A stretch of 59,331 bases of DNA from Spirochaetaceae bacterium. GTDB lineage: Bacteria; Spirochaetota; Spirochaetia; SZUA-6; Bin103. The translations under genes and the position numbers were made by a program. The notes under the pieces were generated by a model, which was given only the letters and a program-made list of their open reading frames with translations, was not told where the DNA came from and searched no databases. This document shows positions 44,510 through 52,904 of this stretch, piece by piece (position 1 is the first letter of the stretch; each line of letters begins with the position of its first letter). The DNA is taken from the NCBI GenBank assembly GCA_028821475.1, contig JAPPGB010000131.1:1-59331 (forward strand). Reading direction: 5' to 3'.

Positions 44510-45273
44510 TGACGCGCGCTCTGACGGTGTGGTGGGAGGGGGCGGTGGTTGGATTGCTTGCTCTCGACCGCGATGGTCAGATGCAGTTTTCCTACGCGCC
44601 GGAATGGCTGCGCGGGGGGCACACGCCCGCGCTGTCGGTAGCGGCGGTGGAGCCGCGGTCGGTTGCCGGGCGCGCCTACCTGTTGGTGCAACGCTACGAT
44701 CGCCGCGCCGACCAGCATGGCGGCGTGACGCGGCTGCACCAGGAGGATTTCTGCCAGGCACTTGGTCTCCTGCCGCATCGCACGTACGCGGCCGACGGCG
44801 GCCCAGCGGCCGGGCACTGCTTCGAACTCGTGCGGCGCGTTTGCAGCCAGCCGGCCGTCGAGCTGCTCAAGCTCCTCGATGCATTCCTCTTTCACGCATT
44901 GATCGGCAATGCGGATGCACACGGCAAGAACTACAGCCTGTTGTATCGCGGTGCGGCGGTCGGACTCGCACCCCTGTACGACTTGCTGTCGACGGTGGCG
45001 TATCCGGAACTCGACACCGGGTTCGCGATGCGAATCGGCGGACGCAGGACGTTGGAAGAGCTACGTGGCGGGGACTGGGACAGGTTCGCGCGGACGGCGG
45101 GAATGGGAGCGCCGTACGTGCGGCGGCGGGTACGGGAACTGGCCGACCGCACGCGGGAGTGCGCCGAACCGGTTGCTGCCGAACTGTCGCTTCCGGGACT
45201 GAGCGACAAGGTGCTTGCCGGCTGTGCCGCCCGCACGTCCAAGCGCGCGCAATGGCTCGCCGGTACAATGTAA
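44509..45273 (+). CDS. hipA: HipA-like toxin with a large internal deletion
   Basis: A 254-residue protein, against about 400-440 for intact HipA-type kinases. The N-terminal WWEGAVVGLLALDRDGQMQF matches the HipA N1 subdomain, and the C-terminal part has DAFLFHALIGNADAHGKNYS (catalytic loop, NADAHGKN) and LAPLYDLLSTVAYP (metal-binding D). Between them, at about residue 43, the frame passes from PALSVAAVEPRSVAGR straight to AYLLVQRYDRR. The ATP-binding P-loop and autophosphorylation region (about 170 residues) are missing. The junction is in frame. It is probably dead as a kinase, while its partner and operators stay intact. It starts with GTG coupled to hipB. Confidence 0.8.
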   Translation: MTRALTVWWEGAVVGLLALDRDGQMQFSYAPEWLRGGHTPALSVAAVEPRSVAGRAYLLVQRYDRRADQHGGVTRLHQEDFCQALGLLPHRTYAADGGPAAGHCFELVRRVCSQPAVELLKLLDAFLFHALIGNADAHGKNYSLLYRGAAVGLAPLYDLLSTVAYPELDTGFAMRIGGRRTLEELRGGDWDRFARTAGMGAPYVRRRVRELADRTRECAEPVAAELSLPGLSDKVLAGCAARTSKRAQWLAGTM

Positions 45274-45365
45274 CGGGCTGTGGGCGTCCAAGAGCGCTGG
45301 ACCGCAACTCCCTGGGCGCCGCAGCCGCCCACACGGAGCGGGCAATCCGTCCGCGCGTTTCGGGA

Positions 45366-46220
45366 TCAGCCGGGTCCCGGTGGCTCGTCGGGAGTCCGTG
45401 GTCCATCCTGCCCGTCGGCGGGGTTGGCCGTCCGCGCCTGTCCCTCGTCGGCAGTGGGGGTATCCTGGGAGGGCTCCGACACCTTCCGCTGGGCGTGGTC
45501 CGCGAGGAAACGATGCAGCGAGGCGAGGCTCGTGCTCGCGAGGGCGGTCGCTCGTTCCGCGTCGGCCGCGGTCGGGTCGCCGAGCGGCAGGAGGCCTGAC
45601 TCCGCGGGATATCGGCCGCGGTAGATCTCGTCGAGGAAGTCGATGTCGTCCGCAGACAGGACGAGCGCCACGCGATAGTCAGCCGCAATCGCCGTAAGTC
45701 GATGTATGCTGTGTATCTTTTCCAGTTCCCAGCCGACAACCAGCAGCATCGTCTTGATTGATCTTTCGATGCACAGTTGTGCGTGGTAGCACGCGCCGCG
45801 ATGAAATCCACCGGCATGAAGGTAGTCGGCCGTGCTTCGCTCCTCCTCGGCCTGGCGGCGCCACGCCTCCGTCCCGTCTCGCATGTAGATGCAGACCCCC
45901 TCACTGACGACTTTGCTCACGAATGGGCTGCCGCGACGCAGGTGCTCGGCAAAGAGCGAACGGCTCACGACGTAGTCATCGATGTCGTACGTCCGGCGGA
46001 ACGGTCGCAAAGCCGAGCGGAGCGCGGCGCGGCGACCCTGTGCGCCGAGGTGGCCGTCGTCGTCGGTCACCACCAGGAGATCGAGGTCGTTCCCGGTCGT
46101 TGCCCCGGCGACGGAGCCGAACAGGATGATTTCCAGGGGATCGATCGCCTCGACCACCGCGTCCCGCACGCGGGCGGCTGTCTCGCGGGTCACCACACTT
46201 GTACGGATTCCATGTGCCAT
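45366..46220 (-). CDS. Nucleotidyltransferase-HEPN fusion protein (MNT-HEPN type)
   Basis: A 284-residue protein. The N-terminal minimal nucleotidyltransferase has LFGSVAGATTGNDLDLLVV (GSxxxG...DxD with D45 and D47). The C-terminal HEPN-like domain (from about 118) reads YHAQLCIERSIKTML, with HSIHRLTAIA further on. These are normally encoded as two genes, the toxin HepT and the antidote MntA, which modifies it with AMP. Here they are one chain, followed by a disordered Pro/Asp-rich tail of about 45 residues. It may be a self-neutralised pair or a distinct enzyme. It runs convergent with the hip genes. Confidence 0.7.
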   Translation of the reverse strand: MAHGIRTSVVTRETAARVRDAVVEAIDPLEIILFGSVAGATTGNDLDLLVVTDDDGHLGAQGRRAALRSALRPFRRTYDIDDYVVSRSLFAEHLRRGSPFVSKVVSEGVCIYMRDGTEAWRRQAEEERSTADYLHAGGFHRGACYHAQLCIERSIKTMLLVVGWELEKIHSIHRLTAIAADYRVALVLSADDIDFLDEIYRGRYPAESGLLPLGDPTAADAERATALASTSLASLHRFLADHAQRKVSEPSQDTPTADEGQARTANPADGQDGPRTPDEPPGPG

Positions 46221-46254
46221 TCGTGCATGTCCACGGAGGGGCTTCTCACTGTTC

Positions 46255-47001
46255 TCACGGTGACTCCGGGTCGCGGCCGTAGAGGGAGATGTGGCTGGTG
46301 CTGGCGGCGGTGAACGGGGCGCCGGTCCAGTCGCTCCAGCGCTCGCGCAGGCGCAGGCCGGCGAGGCGCGCCATCAGGTCCAGTTCCGACGGCCAGGCGT
46401 AGCGGATCTGCACCGGGTAGAGGCGGGTTCCGGACTCGGACAGCACCACCTGCTGGGAGTACACCCGCTGGTGCAGCGCGTCGTGACGGGCCACCTCCAG
46501 GGTCGCGCTGTCCGTGTCGACGCGGGTAACGCCGACTCGCTGCCCGCCGGAGAAGCGCGCCGGATCGGGTACGAACGCCTCGATCAAGAACGTGCCGCCG
46601 TCAGCCAGGCGTCCGGCCACTCGCCGGAAGCATCGTACCTGTGCGTCCTGGGTGGTGAGCGCGAAGAACGTGTTGAACACGGCAAAGATCAGCGTGAAGG
46701 TGCCGCCCACCGGAACATCGGCGAAGTCCCCGACGGTAAGGGGAATCTCCGCGCCGCCCGGCTTGGCCCGTAACGCCGCGGCCATCGCCTCGGAGGCATC
46801 GATGCCGTGTATGGCCACCCCCAGTTCGGCGAGCGGCAGCGCCACCCTGCCGGTGCCGATGCCCAGCTCCAGCGCACGACCGCCGCCCGCCAGCCGTGCC
46901 AGCGCGCGCACCTCGGGCGTGGCGCTGCCCGTGCCGGGGTACAACCGGTCGTAGATGTCGGCGATGCGATCGCCGTAGGTGGCAGATCCGTATTCGTTCA
47001 T
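46255..47001 (-). CDS. Class I SAM-dependent methyltransferase
   Basis: A 248-residue protein. Motif I ALELGIGTGRVALPLA is at about residues 43-58, and the acidic residue of motif II is in GIDASEAM. TLIFAVFNTFFAL and LADGGTFLIEAFVP follow in the canonical order. The YGDRIADIYDRLYP lead is common to the small-molecule or ubiquinone-like methyltransferase group. Substrate cannot be read from sequence. It follows the photolyase gene on the same strand with about 70 bases between. Confidence 0.82.
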   Translation of the reverse strand: MNEYGSATYGDRIADIYDRLYPGTGSATPEVRALARLAGGGRALELGIGTGRVALPLAELGVAIHGIDASEAMAAALRAKPGGAEIPLTVGDFADVPVGGTFTLIFAVFNTFFALTTQDAQVRCFRRVAGRLADGGTFLIEAFVPDPARFSGGQRVGVTRVDTDSATLEVARHDALHQRVYSQQVVLSESGTRLYPVQIRYAWPSELDLMARLAGLRLRERWSDWTGAPFTAASTSHISLYGRDPESP

Positions 47002-47070
47002 GGTCGTGGTCGTCAGCGGGAAGCGTGATTCATACCACGTCGGCGTGGCGCCATGCCATGGGTTGGTCGG

Positions 47071-48519
47071 TCAGTCCGCGGACGGCCCGGAGCCGGAGAG
47101 CGCGCGGTAGTCGGCAAGTGCGCGGCGTCGAGTCCGGGCGAGGTCGACGCAGGGAAAGGGGTAGGTGGCGCCGAGCGTGACCCCTGCGGCTGCCAGCACC
47201 GCAGCCGGCGCCTGCCAGGGTGCGTGGATGTGTGACGCCGGGAGCGGCGCGAGTTCCGGCACCCAGCGGCGGACGTAAGCGCCGTCGGGGTCGTACCTGC
47301 GGCCCTGCAGCACCGGGTTGAAGATGCGGAAGTAGGGCGCGGCGTCGGCGCCCGATCCCGCCACCCACTGCCACGACGCCGAATTGTTGGCGAGGTCGGC
47401 GTCGACCAGCGTGTCCCAGAACCAGGCTGCGCCGAGCCGCCAGTCGACGCGCATGTTCTTGACCAGGAGCGAGGCGGCGATCATGCGGACGCGGTTGTGC
47501 ATCCAGCCGGTGTGCCACAGCTCGCGCATGCCGGCGTCGACGATCGGGATGCCGGTGCGGCCGCGCTGCCACCGCCGCAGCATGGCCTTGGAGCCAGGGT
47601 AGCGCATCGCCGCGAACCTGGGCCGGAACGGCCGCTCCGGCAGGGTGGGGACGTGGATCAGCAGATGGGCCGAGAACTCGCGCCACAGCAACTGGCGCAG
47701 GAACGCCTGCCCTCCCGGCGCGGCCGCCGGATCTGCCGCGATCCCGGCCTGCACCGCGTGCCAGCACTGCCGCGGCGTGACCTCCCCGAAGTGCAGGTGC
47801 GGAGACAGCCGGGAGGTTCCTGCGCGGCCGGGCCGCTCCCGGTCCCCCAAGTAATCGCTCACTACGGTGTTTGCGACAGCGGCCACCCGGCCTTGCGCCT
47901 GCGGTTCGCCCGGGCGCCACGCAGCGCGCAGCCCGCCCGACCAGTCGGGCCGTACCGGCAACAGTCCCCAGCCGGTCAGTGCATCGCCGGGCGGGACGCG
48001 CGCAGGTGCCACCATGCTCTTTGGCGCGGGCAGCGGCGGGTCGGGCGGAGGCGCCGCCAGGCAGGCCTTCGAGAACGGCGTGAACACCCGGAACGGAGTT
48101 CCAGATACGGTGCGCACGTGTTCGGGGTCGAACAGGAGGCCGCCCGCGAAGCGGTGAAGCTCGATGTCCAGGGCGCTCAGGCGGTGCTCGTCGCGCCGCG
48201 CCCACGGCTCGCAGGCGCGATTGCAGTACAACGCCGCGGCGCCGGTCTCCTCGATCAGCTCCGACACTACCGCTACCGCTTCGCCGCGGCGGAGTGTGAG
48301 CGCCACGCCGCGGCGGGTGAGCCGGCGGGAGAGCGAATGGAGACTGTGGTGCAGCCACCAACGGCCTGCCCCGCCGAGGCGCCACTTGCCGGGCGTGGCG
48401 TCATCGAGAACGTAGAACGGCACTATGGGCCGACCCGTTGCGGCGGCGGCGTGCAGCGCCGGATTGTCGCTCAGCCGCAGGTCGTTGCGGAGCCATACGA
48501 GAACGGGTGCGGCGGCCAT
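47071..48519 (-). CDS. phrB: Deoxyribodipyrimidine photolyase (CPD class I)
   Basis: A 482-residue flavoprotein. VLVWLRNDLRLSDNPAL opens the antenna domain. The FAD domain has TSRLSPHLHFGEVTP, FLRQLLWREFSAHLL, TGIPIVDAGMRELWHTGWMHNRVRM and WFWDTLVDADLANNSASWQWVAGSG. The last is the conserved W/N block around the active site. It splits cyclobutane pyrimidine dimers using blue light. It sits 15 bases downstream of ddl, in the same transcript. A cryptochrome is the alternative but lacks this exact CPD block. Confidence 0.95.
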   Translation of the reverse strand: MAAAPVLVWLRNDLRLSDNPALHAAAATGRPIVPFYVLDDATPGKWRLGGAGRWWLHHSLHSLSRRLTRRGVALTLRRGEAVAVVSELIEETGAAALYCNRACEPWARRDEHRLSALDIELHRFAGGLLFDPEHVRTVSGTPFRVFTPFSKACLAAPPPDPPLPAPKSMVAPARVPPGDALTGWGLLPVRPDWSGGLRAAWRPGEPQAQGRVAAVANTVVSDYLGDRERPGRAGTSRLSPHLHFGEVTPRQCWHAVQAGIAADPAAAPGGQAFLRQLLWREFSAHLLIHVPTLPERPFRPRFAAMRYPGSKAMLRRWQRGRTGIPIVDAGMRELWHTGWMHNRVRMIAASLLVKNMRVDWRLGAAWFWDTLVDADLANNSASWQWVAGSGADAAPYFRIFNPVLQGRRYDPDGAYVRRWVPELAPLPASHIHAPWQAPAAVLAAAGVTLGATYPFPCVDLARTRRRALADYRALSGSGPSAD

Positions 48520-48534
48520 GTCCGCGGTTCGCCG

Positions 48535-49614
48535 TCAGGCTTCGCGCGGGCGGGTCCGGTGACGCTCGAGGGCGAGGTCGAGCAGGCGGCGCAGCAACCG
48601 CGGTAAGGGCAGGCCGCTCGCCTCCCACAGCTTCGCGTACATGCTGATCGCCGTGAAGCCGGGGATAGTGTTGATCTCGCTCACCAGCAGCTCGCGGTCC
48701 CGGCCGTCGCCGGAGCCGCGCAAAAAGAAGTCCACGCGCGCCATCCCCTGCACCTCCAGGGCGGCACAAGCGCGGCACGCGAGGTCGGCGGCGCGCGCCT
48801 GCTCGGCCGCCGTCAGCGGCGCGGGAATCAGCAGCCGTGCGCCGTCCTCGTCGAGGTACTTGGCGGCGTAGTCGTAGAACGGGTGGTGCCCCCCGGTGAC
48901 GACTTCACCCGCCACCGAGGCGGTTCGCCGCTCGTTGCCGAGGACCGACACCTCCAACTCCCGCCCAACGATCTCTTCCTCAATCAGAACCTTCCGGTCA
49001 TGACGCAGGGCGTCCGCCACCGCGCCGGCCAGTTCGTCGGCTTCGCTCACCCGATGGACCCCCACCGAAGAACCGAGATTGGCCGGCTTCACGAACAGCG
49101 GCAACCCGAGGTCGGCGCAGATGCGCGCGGTGGCGGCGGCCGACGGCGGCTCGCGGACGACGGTGAAGCGAGCGACCGCTATTCCGGCGTCGCGCAGGAT
49201 GCGCTTGGTCATATCCTTGTCCATCGCCACCGCGGAGCCGAGCACGCCGGCTCCGACGTAGGGTACGCCGACGAGTTCAAGCAGCCCCTGCACGGTGCCG
49301 TCCTCGCCGAACGGACCATGCAGTACCGGGAACACTACGTCCAGGTCGGTCAACCGGACGGCGCCGGCAAGTTCTCCGCGGTGCGGGATCGCCGGCGGTA
49401 CCGCGGACGGCGGCGGCGCCGGCAGCGCGGGAGGCGTACCCGGTTCGGCCGCAATGAACCGGCGCACGTCCCCGGTCTGCCAGACCCCATCGCGTCCAAT
49501 ATAGATGAGCTTGATGTGGTGATCGCCGGCGAGGGCGCTGGTCACGGCGTGCGCCGAGCGCAGCGATATGTCGTGTTCGGCGGACTTCCCGCCGCAGATG
49601 ACGCCGATGTGAAT
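48535..49614 (-). CDS. ddl: D-alanine--D-alanine ligase with a probable ATT start codon
   Basis: A 359-residue ATP-grasp ligase that makes the D-Ala-D-Ala dipeptide for peptidoglycan. Visible blocks are VFPVLHGPFGEDGTVQGLLE, the ATP-grasp FVKPANLGSSVGV, KVLIEEEIVGRELEVSVLG and VSEINTIPGFTAISMY. The N-terminal substrate motif CGGKSAEHDISLRSAHA is in the same open frame only if translation begins upstream of the first ATG/GTG/TTG-type codon at 49545. The best candidate is ATT at 49612-49614, with GGAG (49622-49625) exactly 7 bases before it. An in-frame stop lies above. Starting at 49545 would delete this essential motif. Confidence 0.88.
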   Translation of the reverse strand: MHIGVICGGKSAEHDISLRSAHAVTSALAGDHHIKLIYIGRDGVWQTGDVRRFIAAEPGTPPALPAPPPSAVPPAIPHRGELAGAVRLTDLDVVFPVLHGPFGEDGTVQGLLELVGVPYVGAGVLGSAVAMDKDMTKRILRDAGIAVARFTVVREPPSAAATARICADLGLPLFVKPANLGSSVGVHRVSEADELAGAVADALRHDRKVLIEEEIVGRELEVSVLGNERRTASVAGEVVTGGHHPFYDYAAKYLDEDGARLLIPAPLTAAEQARAADLACRACAALEVQGMARVDFFLRGSGDGRDRELLVSEINTIPGFTAISMYAKLWEASGLPLPRLLRRLLDLALERHRTRPREA

Positions 49615-49621
49615 TGTTCTG

Positions 49622-49625
49622 CTCC
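49622..49625 (-). promoter_or_regulatory. Shine-Dalgarno GGAG deciding the ddl start
   Basis: GGAG on the minus strand, 7 bases upstream of the ATT at 49614. No ATG, GTG or TTG lies between the upstream in-frame TGA and the conserved GGKSAEHDIS codons. It supports non-canonical AUU initiation, known from infC. Confidence 0.55.
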
Positions 49626-49710
49626 GCGAGCGGATTGTCGCGCCGGAGGCCCGTGCGGGTCAAACCCCCGATTCCCGGAACCGGGCAGCAACGCCTGCAC
49701 GAGACGGGGT

Positions 49711-50538
49711 ATGATGCGCGGCGTGAGAGTCAAACAATCTGTGTGTTTTCCGATCTTTCGGTCGGCGTTTCCGTCCCTGGAGGAGCTGTTCGCCGCAGTT
49801 GCGGCCAACGGCTACCGTGCGGTGGAGTTCTGGGCGCATCGCGGCCTGTCCGCCGACGAGGAGTTTGCGGTCGCCGAGGTGGCGTCGCTGGCATCGCGCC
49901 ACGGCCTGGTCGTGGCGAGCTTCTCCGGGCACGCGTCACTGCCCGACGGCTGCAACGACCCCGGCAACCACGACCGCATCGAGGCCGAGCTGCGGGCTTC
50001 GATCGAACTGGCCGCGGCGCATGGCGTACCGGGGTTGATCTGTTTCTCCGGCAACCGGCTGCACGGGCAGAGCGACTACGAGGGGCTGGTGGAGTGCGCG
50101 CGGCTGCTGCGCCGCGTGGCGCCGCATGCCGAGCAGCACGGCGTCAACCTCAACATGGAGCTGCTCAACAGCAAGGTGAATCACCCGGACTACCTGGCGG
50201 ACCGCAGTGACTGGGGATTGGCGCTGTGCGAGATGGTACGCAGCCCGCGCGTCAAGCTGCTGTTCGACATCTATCACATGCAGATCATGGAGGGCGACGT
50301 AATCCGCTCCATTCGGCGGCTGCTGCCGCTTATCGGACACTTTCATACCGCCGGCAACCCGGGCCGCAACGAGCTCGACGACACCCAGGAGCTCAACTAC
50401 CGCGGCATCTCCAGCGCCATCGCGGCCACCGACTACGACCTGTACGTCGGCCACGAATTCACCCCGCTCGGCGACCCGGGCGAGGCGCTGCGCACGGCGT
50501 TCGCGGCGTGCGACGCGGGCGGCGATCAGGGAGGCTAG
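49711..50538 (+). CDS. Hydroxypyruvate isomerase / sugar phosphate isomerase family (Hyi-like)
   Basis: A 275-residue TIM barrel. LLFDIYHMQIMEGDVIRSI and IGHFHTAGNPGRNELDDTQ, with LNMELLNSKVNHPDY, are the metal-site and loop landmarks of hydroxypyruvate isomerase-like proteins. The enzyme interconverts hydroxypyruvate and tartronate semialdehyde in the glyoxylate route. Family members with other ketose substrates are known, so the substrate is tentative. The start is the ATG at 49711 or 49714. It probably forms an operon with the Gfo/Idh gene, 8 bases on. Confidence 0.85.
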   Translation: MMRGVRVKQSVCFPIFRSAFPSLEELFAAVAANGYRAVEFWAHRGLSADEEFAVAEVASLASRHGLVVASFSGHASLPDGCNDPGNHDRIEAELRASIELAAAHGVPGLICFSGNRLHGQSDYEGLVECARLLRRVAPHAEQHGVNLNMELLNSKVNHPDYLADRSDWGLALCEMVRSPRVKLLFDIYHMQIMEGDVIRSIRRLLPLIGHFHTAGNPGRNELDDTQELNYRGISSAIAATDYDLYVGHEFTPLGDPGEALRTAFAACDAGGDQGG

Positions 50539-50546
50539 GCGGGACC

Positions 50547-51566
50547 GTGCCGCGAGCCGGGCCCAGGGCGTGCACGGCTCCGCTCGGCTGGGGCGTGATC
50601 GGCTGCGGCGACGTGGTGGAGCACAAGAGCGGGCCGTCGATCACGGCCGCTGAGCGCAGCCGCATGGCGATCGTGATGCGCCGTAACGCGCCGCCGGCGC
50701 GCGACTTCGCGCGCCGGCACGCGGTCGCCGAGTGGACCGACGACGCCGCGGCAGTGGTGGGCAACGCGCGCGTCGACGTGGTCTACGTGGCAACCCCGCC
50801 CTCCTCCCACCTGCAATACGTGCGTGCCGCGGCGGCGGCGGGCAAGCACGTGCTGGTGGAGAAGCCGATGGCACTGAACGCCGCCGAGGCGCGCCTCATG
50901 GTGGACGCGTGCGCAGGTGCCGGCGTGCAGTTGTTCGTGGCCTACTACCGGCGCTTTCAGCCGCACGTGCTGCGCATGCGGGAGCTGCTCGCGGCGGGGG
51001 CGATCGGGCGGGCGGCGCACGGCTGCGCGGATATCGCGGTGGCGAGTGTCGCGCGCGCGGTTGCCGCGGGCGCGCGCCCGTGGCGCGCCGACCCCGTGCT
51101 CGCCGGCGGCGGCTGGTTCGTCGACATGGCCAGCCATCGCATCGACCTGCTGGTGTGGCTGCTCGGTGCGGTCGCCGACGCCGCCGGGGTGGCCGCGCGC
51201 TACCGGCAGGACTTGGCGGTGGAACAGTCCGCGGTCGCCGCGATGCGCATGCGCTGCGGGGCGCTGTGCAGCGTGAGCGCCGACTTTCACTCCGGGCGCG
51301 ACGCGGACCGGTTCGCGATCCACGGAGCGTGCGGCACGCTCACCGCCGACCCGCTGGACGGACACGTCGTGACGCTCGCCACGGCGGCGGCGAGCGAGGA
51401 GATCCGGTGCACACCGTTCCCGGCGCCCCACCTCGGGCTGGTGCGGCACGTCGAGAGGGTACTGCTCGACGGCGCCCCCAACCAGGCATCCGGCGCGGAA
51501 GGCATGGTCACCGAGACAGTGCTGGACCGCGCCGTGCGCGGGCGCGCGGCCCTCGTGCGGACGTAG
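50547..51566 (+). CDS. Gfo/Idh/MocA family oxidoreductase
   Basis: A 339-residue NAD(P)-dependent dehydrogenase. The Rossmann motif WGVIGCGDVVE is at about residues 12-22. VYVATPPSSHLQYV, LVEKPMALNAAEARLMV and LFVAYYRRFQPHVLRMREL are the family blocks, with the catalytic EKP lysine. A DMASHRIDLLVWLLG helix (catalytic His/Asp) follows. GTG at 50547 is the nearest start downstream of the isomerase gene. It oxidises or reduces a sugar or inositol-type compound (not identifiable). Pairing with a Hyi-like gene is typical of polyol/sugar-acid clusters. Confidence 0.9.
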   Translation: MPRAGPRACTAPLGWGVIGCGDVVEHKSGPSITAAERSRMAIVMRRNAPPARDFARRHAVAEWTDDAAAVVGNARVDVVYVATPPSSHLQYVRAAAAAGKHVLVEKPMALNAAEARLMVDACAGAGVQLFVAYYRRFQPHVLRMRELLAAGAIGRAAHGCADIAVASVARAVAAGARPWRADPVLAGGGWFVDMASHRIDLLVWLLGAVADAAGVAARYRQDLAVEQSAVAAMRMRCGALCSVSADFHSGRDADRFAIHGACGTLTADPLDGHVVTLATAAASEEIRCTPFPAPHLGLVRHVERVLLDGAPNQASGAEGMVTETVLDRAVRGRAALVRT

Positions 51567-51800
51567 CCGCCCGTGCCGCCCCTGCCGGCGGTGCGGCGTG
51601 CCTGGGACGCAGGGCCGTCGATCACCGATAAGGCGAGTCGCGGCACGGTGGGCAGTCGTGCCCGAGACTGCTGCCGGCCTTCAGTCGTGGCAGCGGAGGC
51701 TGCGAGTTGGCGTTCGTCATGGGCGCAGCCCGCGTTTGCCGGAACCCAGGGCGGGCGGCGCCCGGAAGCGTCGGTCCCGGTTGCTGCCGGCCGCGTCCGG

Positions 51801-52904
51801 TCACGGCCACCCGGCGGCCGCATCGCCACGGTACAGCGCGGCGATGCGTGCGGCGATCGGATCCCAGTCCAACTCGCGGGTGCGCTGCAGCGCCGCGCGG
51901 CGCGCGGCCTCCAGGTCCAGCGAGCGCGCCGCGGCCAGGGCGCCGGCGAGCGCGCCTTCGGCGGCGGGATCGTAGAGCAGGCCGGCACCGCCGGCCACCA
52001 GTTCCGGCAGGCACCCGAGCCGCGGCACGACGAGCGGCGTACCGAAGCCGAGCGCCTGGATGGCGGTTCCGGAGGTAAGCACCGCCGTGAACGGCAGCAC
52101 CGCCACGTCCGCGGCGTTGAGGAAGTACTGGAACTCGTCGGCGGGAAAGTAGCGCGACGAGTGAATGCGTATCCGCTCGTCGTGCGCCGCCAGCGAGCGC
52201 AGCTCGGGGATCAGGCCGGGGCTGCGCGCGTTCTCGCGCAGCACCAGCGCCAGCACGCTGTCCGCGTCGGCGGCGTGCCGAAACGCGGCGATCAGGTCGG
52301 CCACTCCCTTGTAGCCGCGCGCGTTGCCGAAGAACAGGTAGACGAATTGCGCACCGCCGATCGCCAGCCGGGCCCGCGCCTGCTCGCGGGTTACGGTATC
52401 GGGAAAGATCCGCAGGTAGTTGCCGTGCGGAATCACCCTGACCGGGCGCGGCGGATCGTACAGCGCCTCGATGCGGTCGGCGGCGAACCGGCAATGGGCG
52501 ATGACGTGGTCCGCTTCGCGGGCGACCAGGGCGTTGACCAGCCGGTCCAGGTGCGGATAGCGGCGCTCGTGCGGGAACAGGTTGTGCACCGTCCAGATCA
52601 GCCGATAGCCGAGCCGGCGGGCATGAATCACGTTCTCGGTGAACTCGGCGAAGCGTTCGCACGCCGCATCCGGGTCGCGCGGCTCGTCGAAGCGGGCATA
52701 GAAGCGGTCCAGCCAGTTGAGGTGCAGCACATCGCAGGCGGCACGCGACTGGTCCAGCCAGGAGCGGGTAAACCGGTAGTCGCCCTCGGTCAGCTCCACG
52801 CCGTGACGGCACAGGGCAGCGGCCAGCAGAGCGCCGTAGGGATTGGCCCGTCCGAGTTGCAGACCGCTCCCCTCCCAGAAGAACATGCCGCGCATCGGCG
52901 TCAT
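51801..52904 (-). CDS. Glycosyltransferase family 4
   Basis: A 367-residue GT-B enzyme. WTVHNLFPHERRYP and VRVIPHGNYLRIFPD lie in the N-domain, and FFGNARGYKGVADLIAAFR and LTSGTAIQALGFGTPLVV in the C-domain, followed by GCLPELVAGGAGLLYDP, the donor-binding E-x7-E like block of GT4. It transfers a sugar from a nucleotide sugar, for surface glycan building. The ATG overlaps the stop of the heparinase-like gene (ATGA), so they are coupled. Confidence 0.86.
   Translation of the reverse strand: MTPMRGMFFWEGSGLQLGRANPYGALLAAALCRHGVELTEGDYRFTRSWLDQSRAACDVLHLNWLDRFYARFDEPRDPDAACERFAEFTENVIHARRLGYRLIWTVHNLFPHERRYPHLDRLVNALVAREADHVIAHCRFAADRIEALYDPPRPVRVIPHGNYLRIFPDTVTREQARARLAIGGAQFVYLFFGNARGYKGVADLIAAFRHAADADSVLALVLRENARSPGLIPELRSLAAHDERIRIHSSRYFPADEFQYFLNAADVAVLPFTAVLTSGTAIQALGFGTPLVVPRLGCLPELVAGGAGLLYDPAAEGALAGALAAARSLDLEAARRAALQRTRELDWDPIAARIAALYRGDAAAGWP

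Noticed and set aside
48883-49710. Upstream extension of the hydroxypyruvate isomerase frame
   Set aside because: It lies opposite ddl and has no family resemblance; the barrel starts at 49711.
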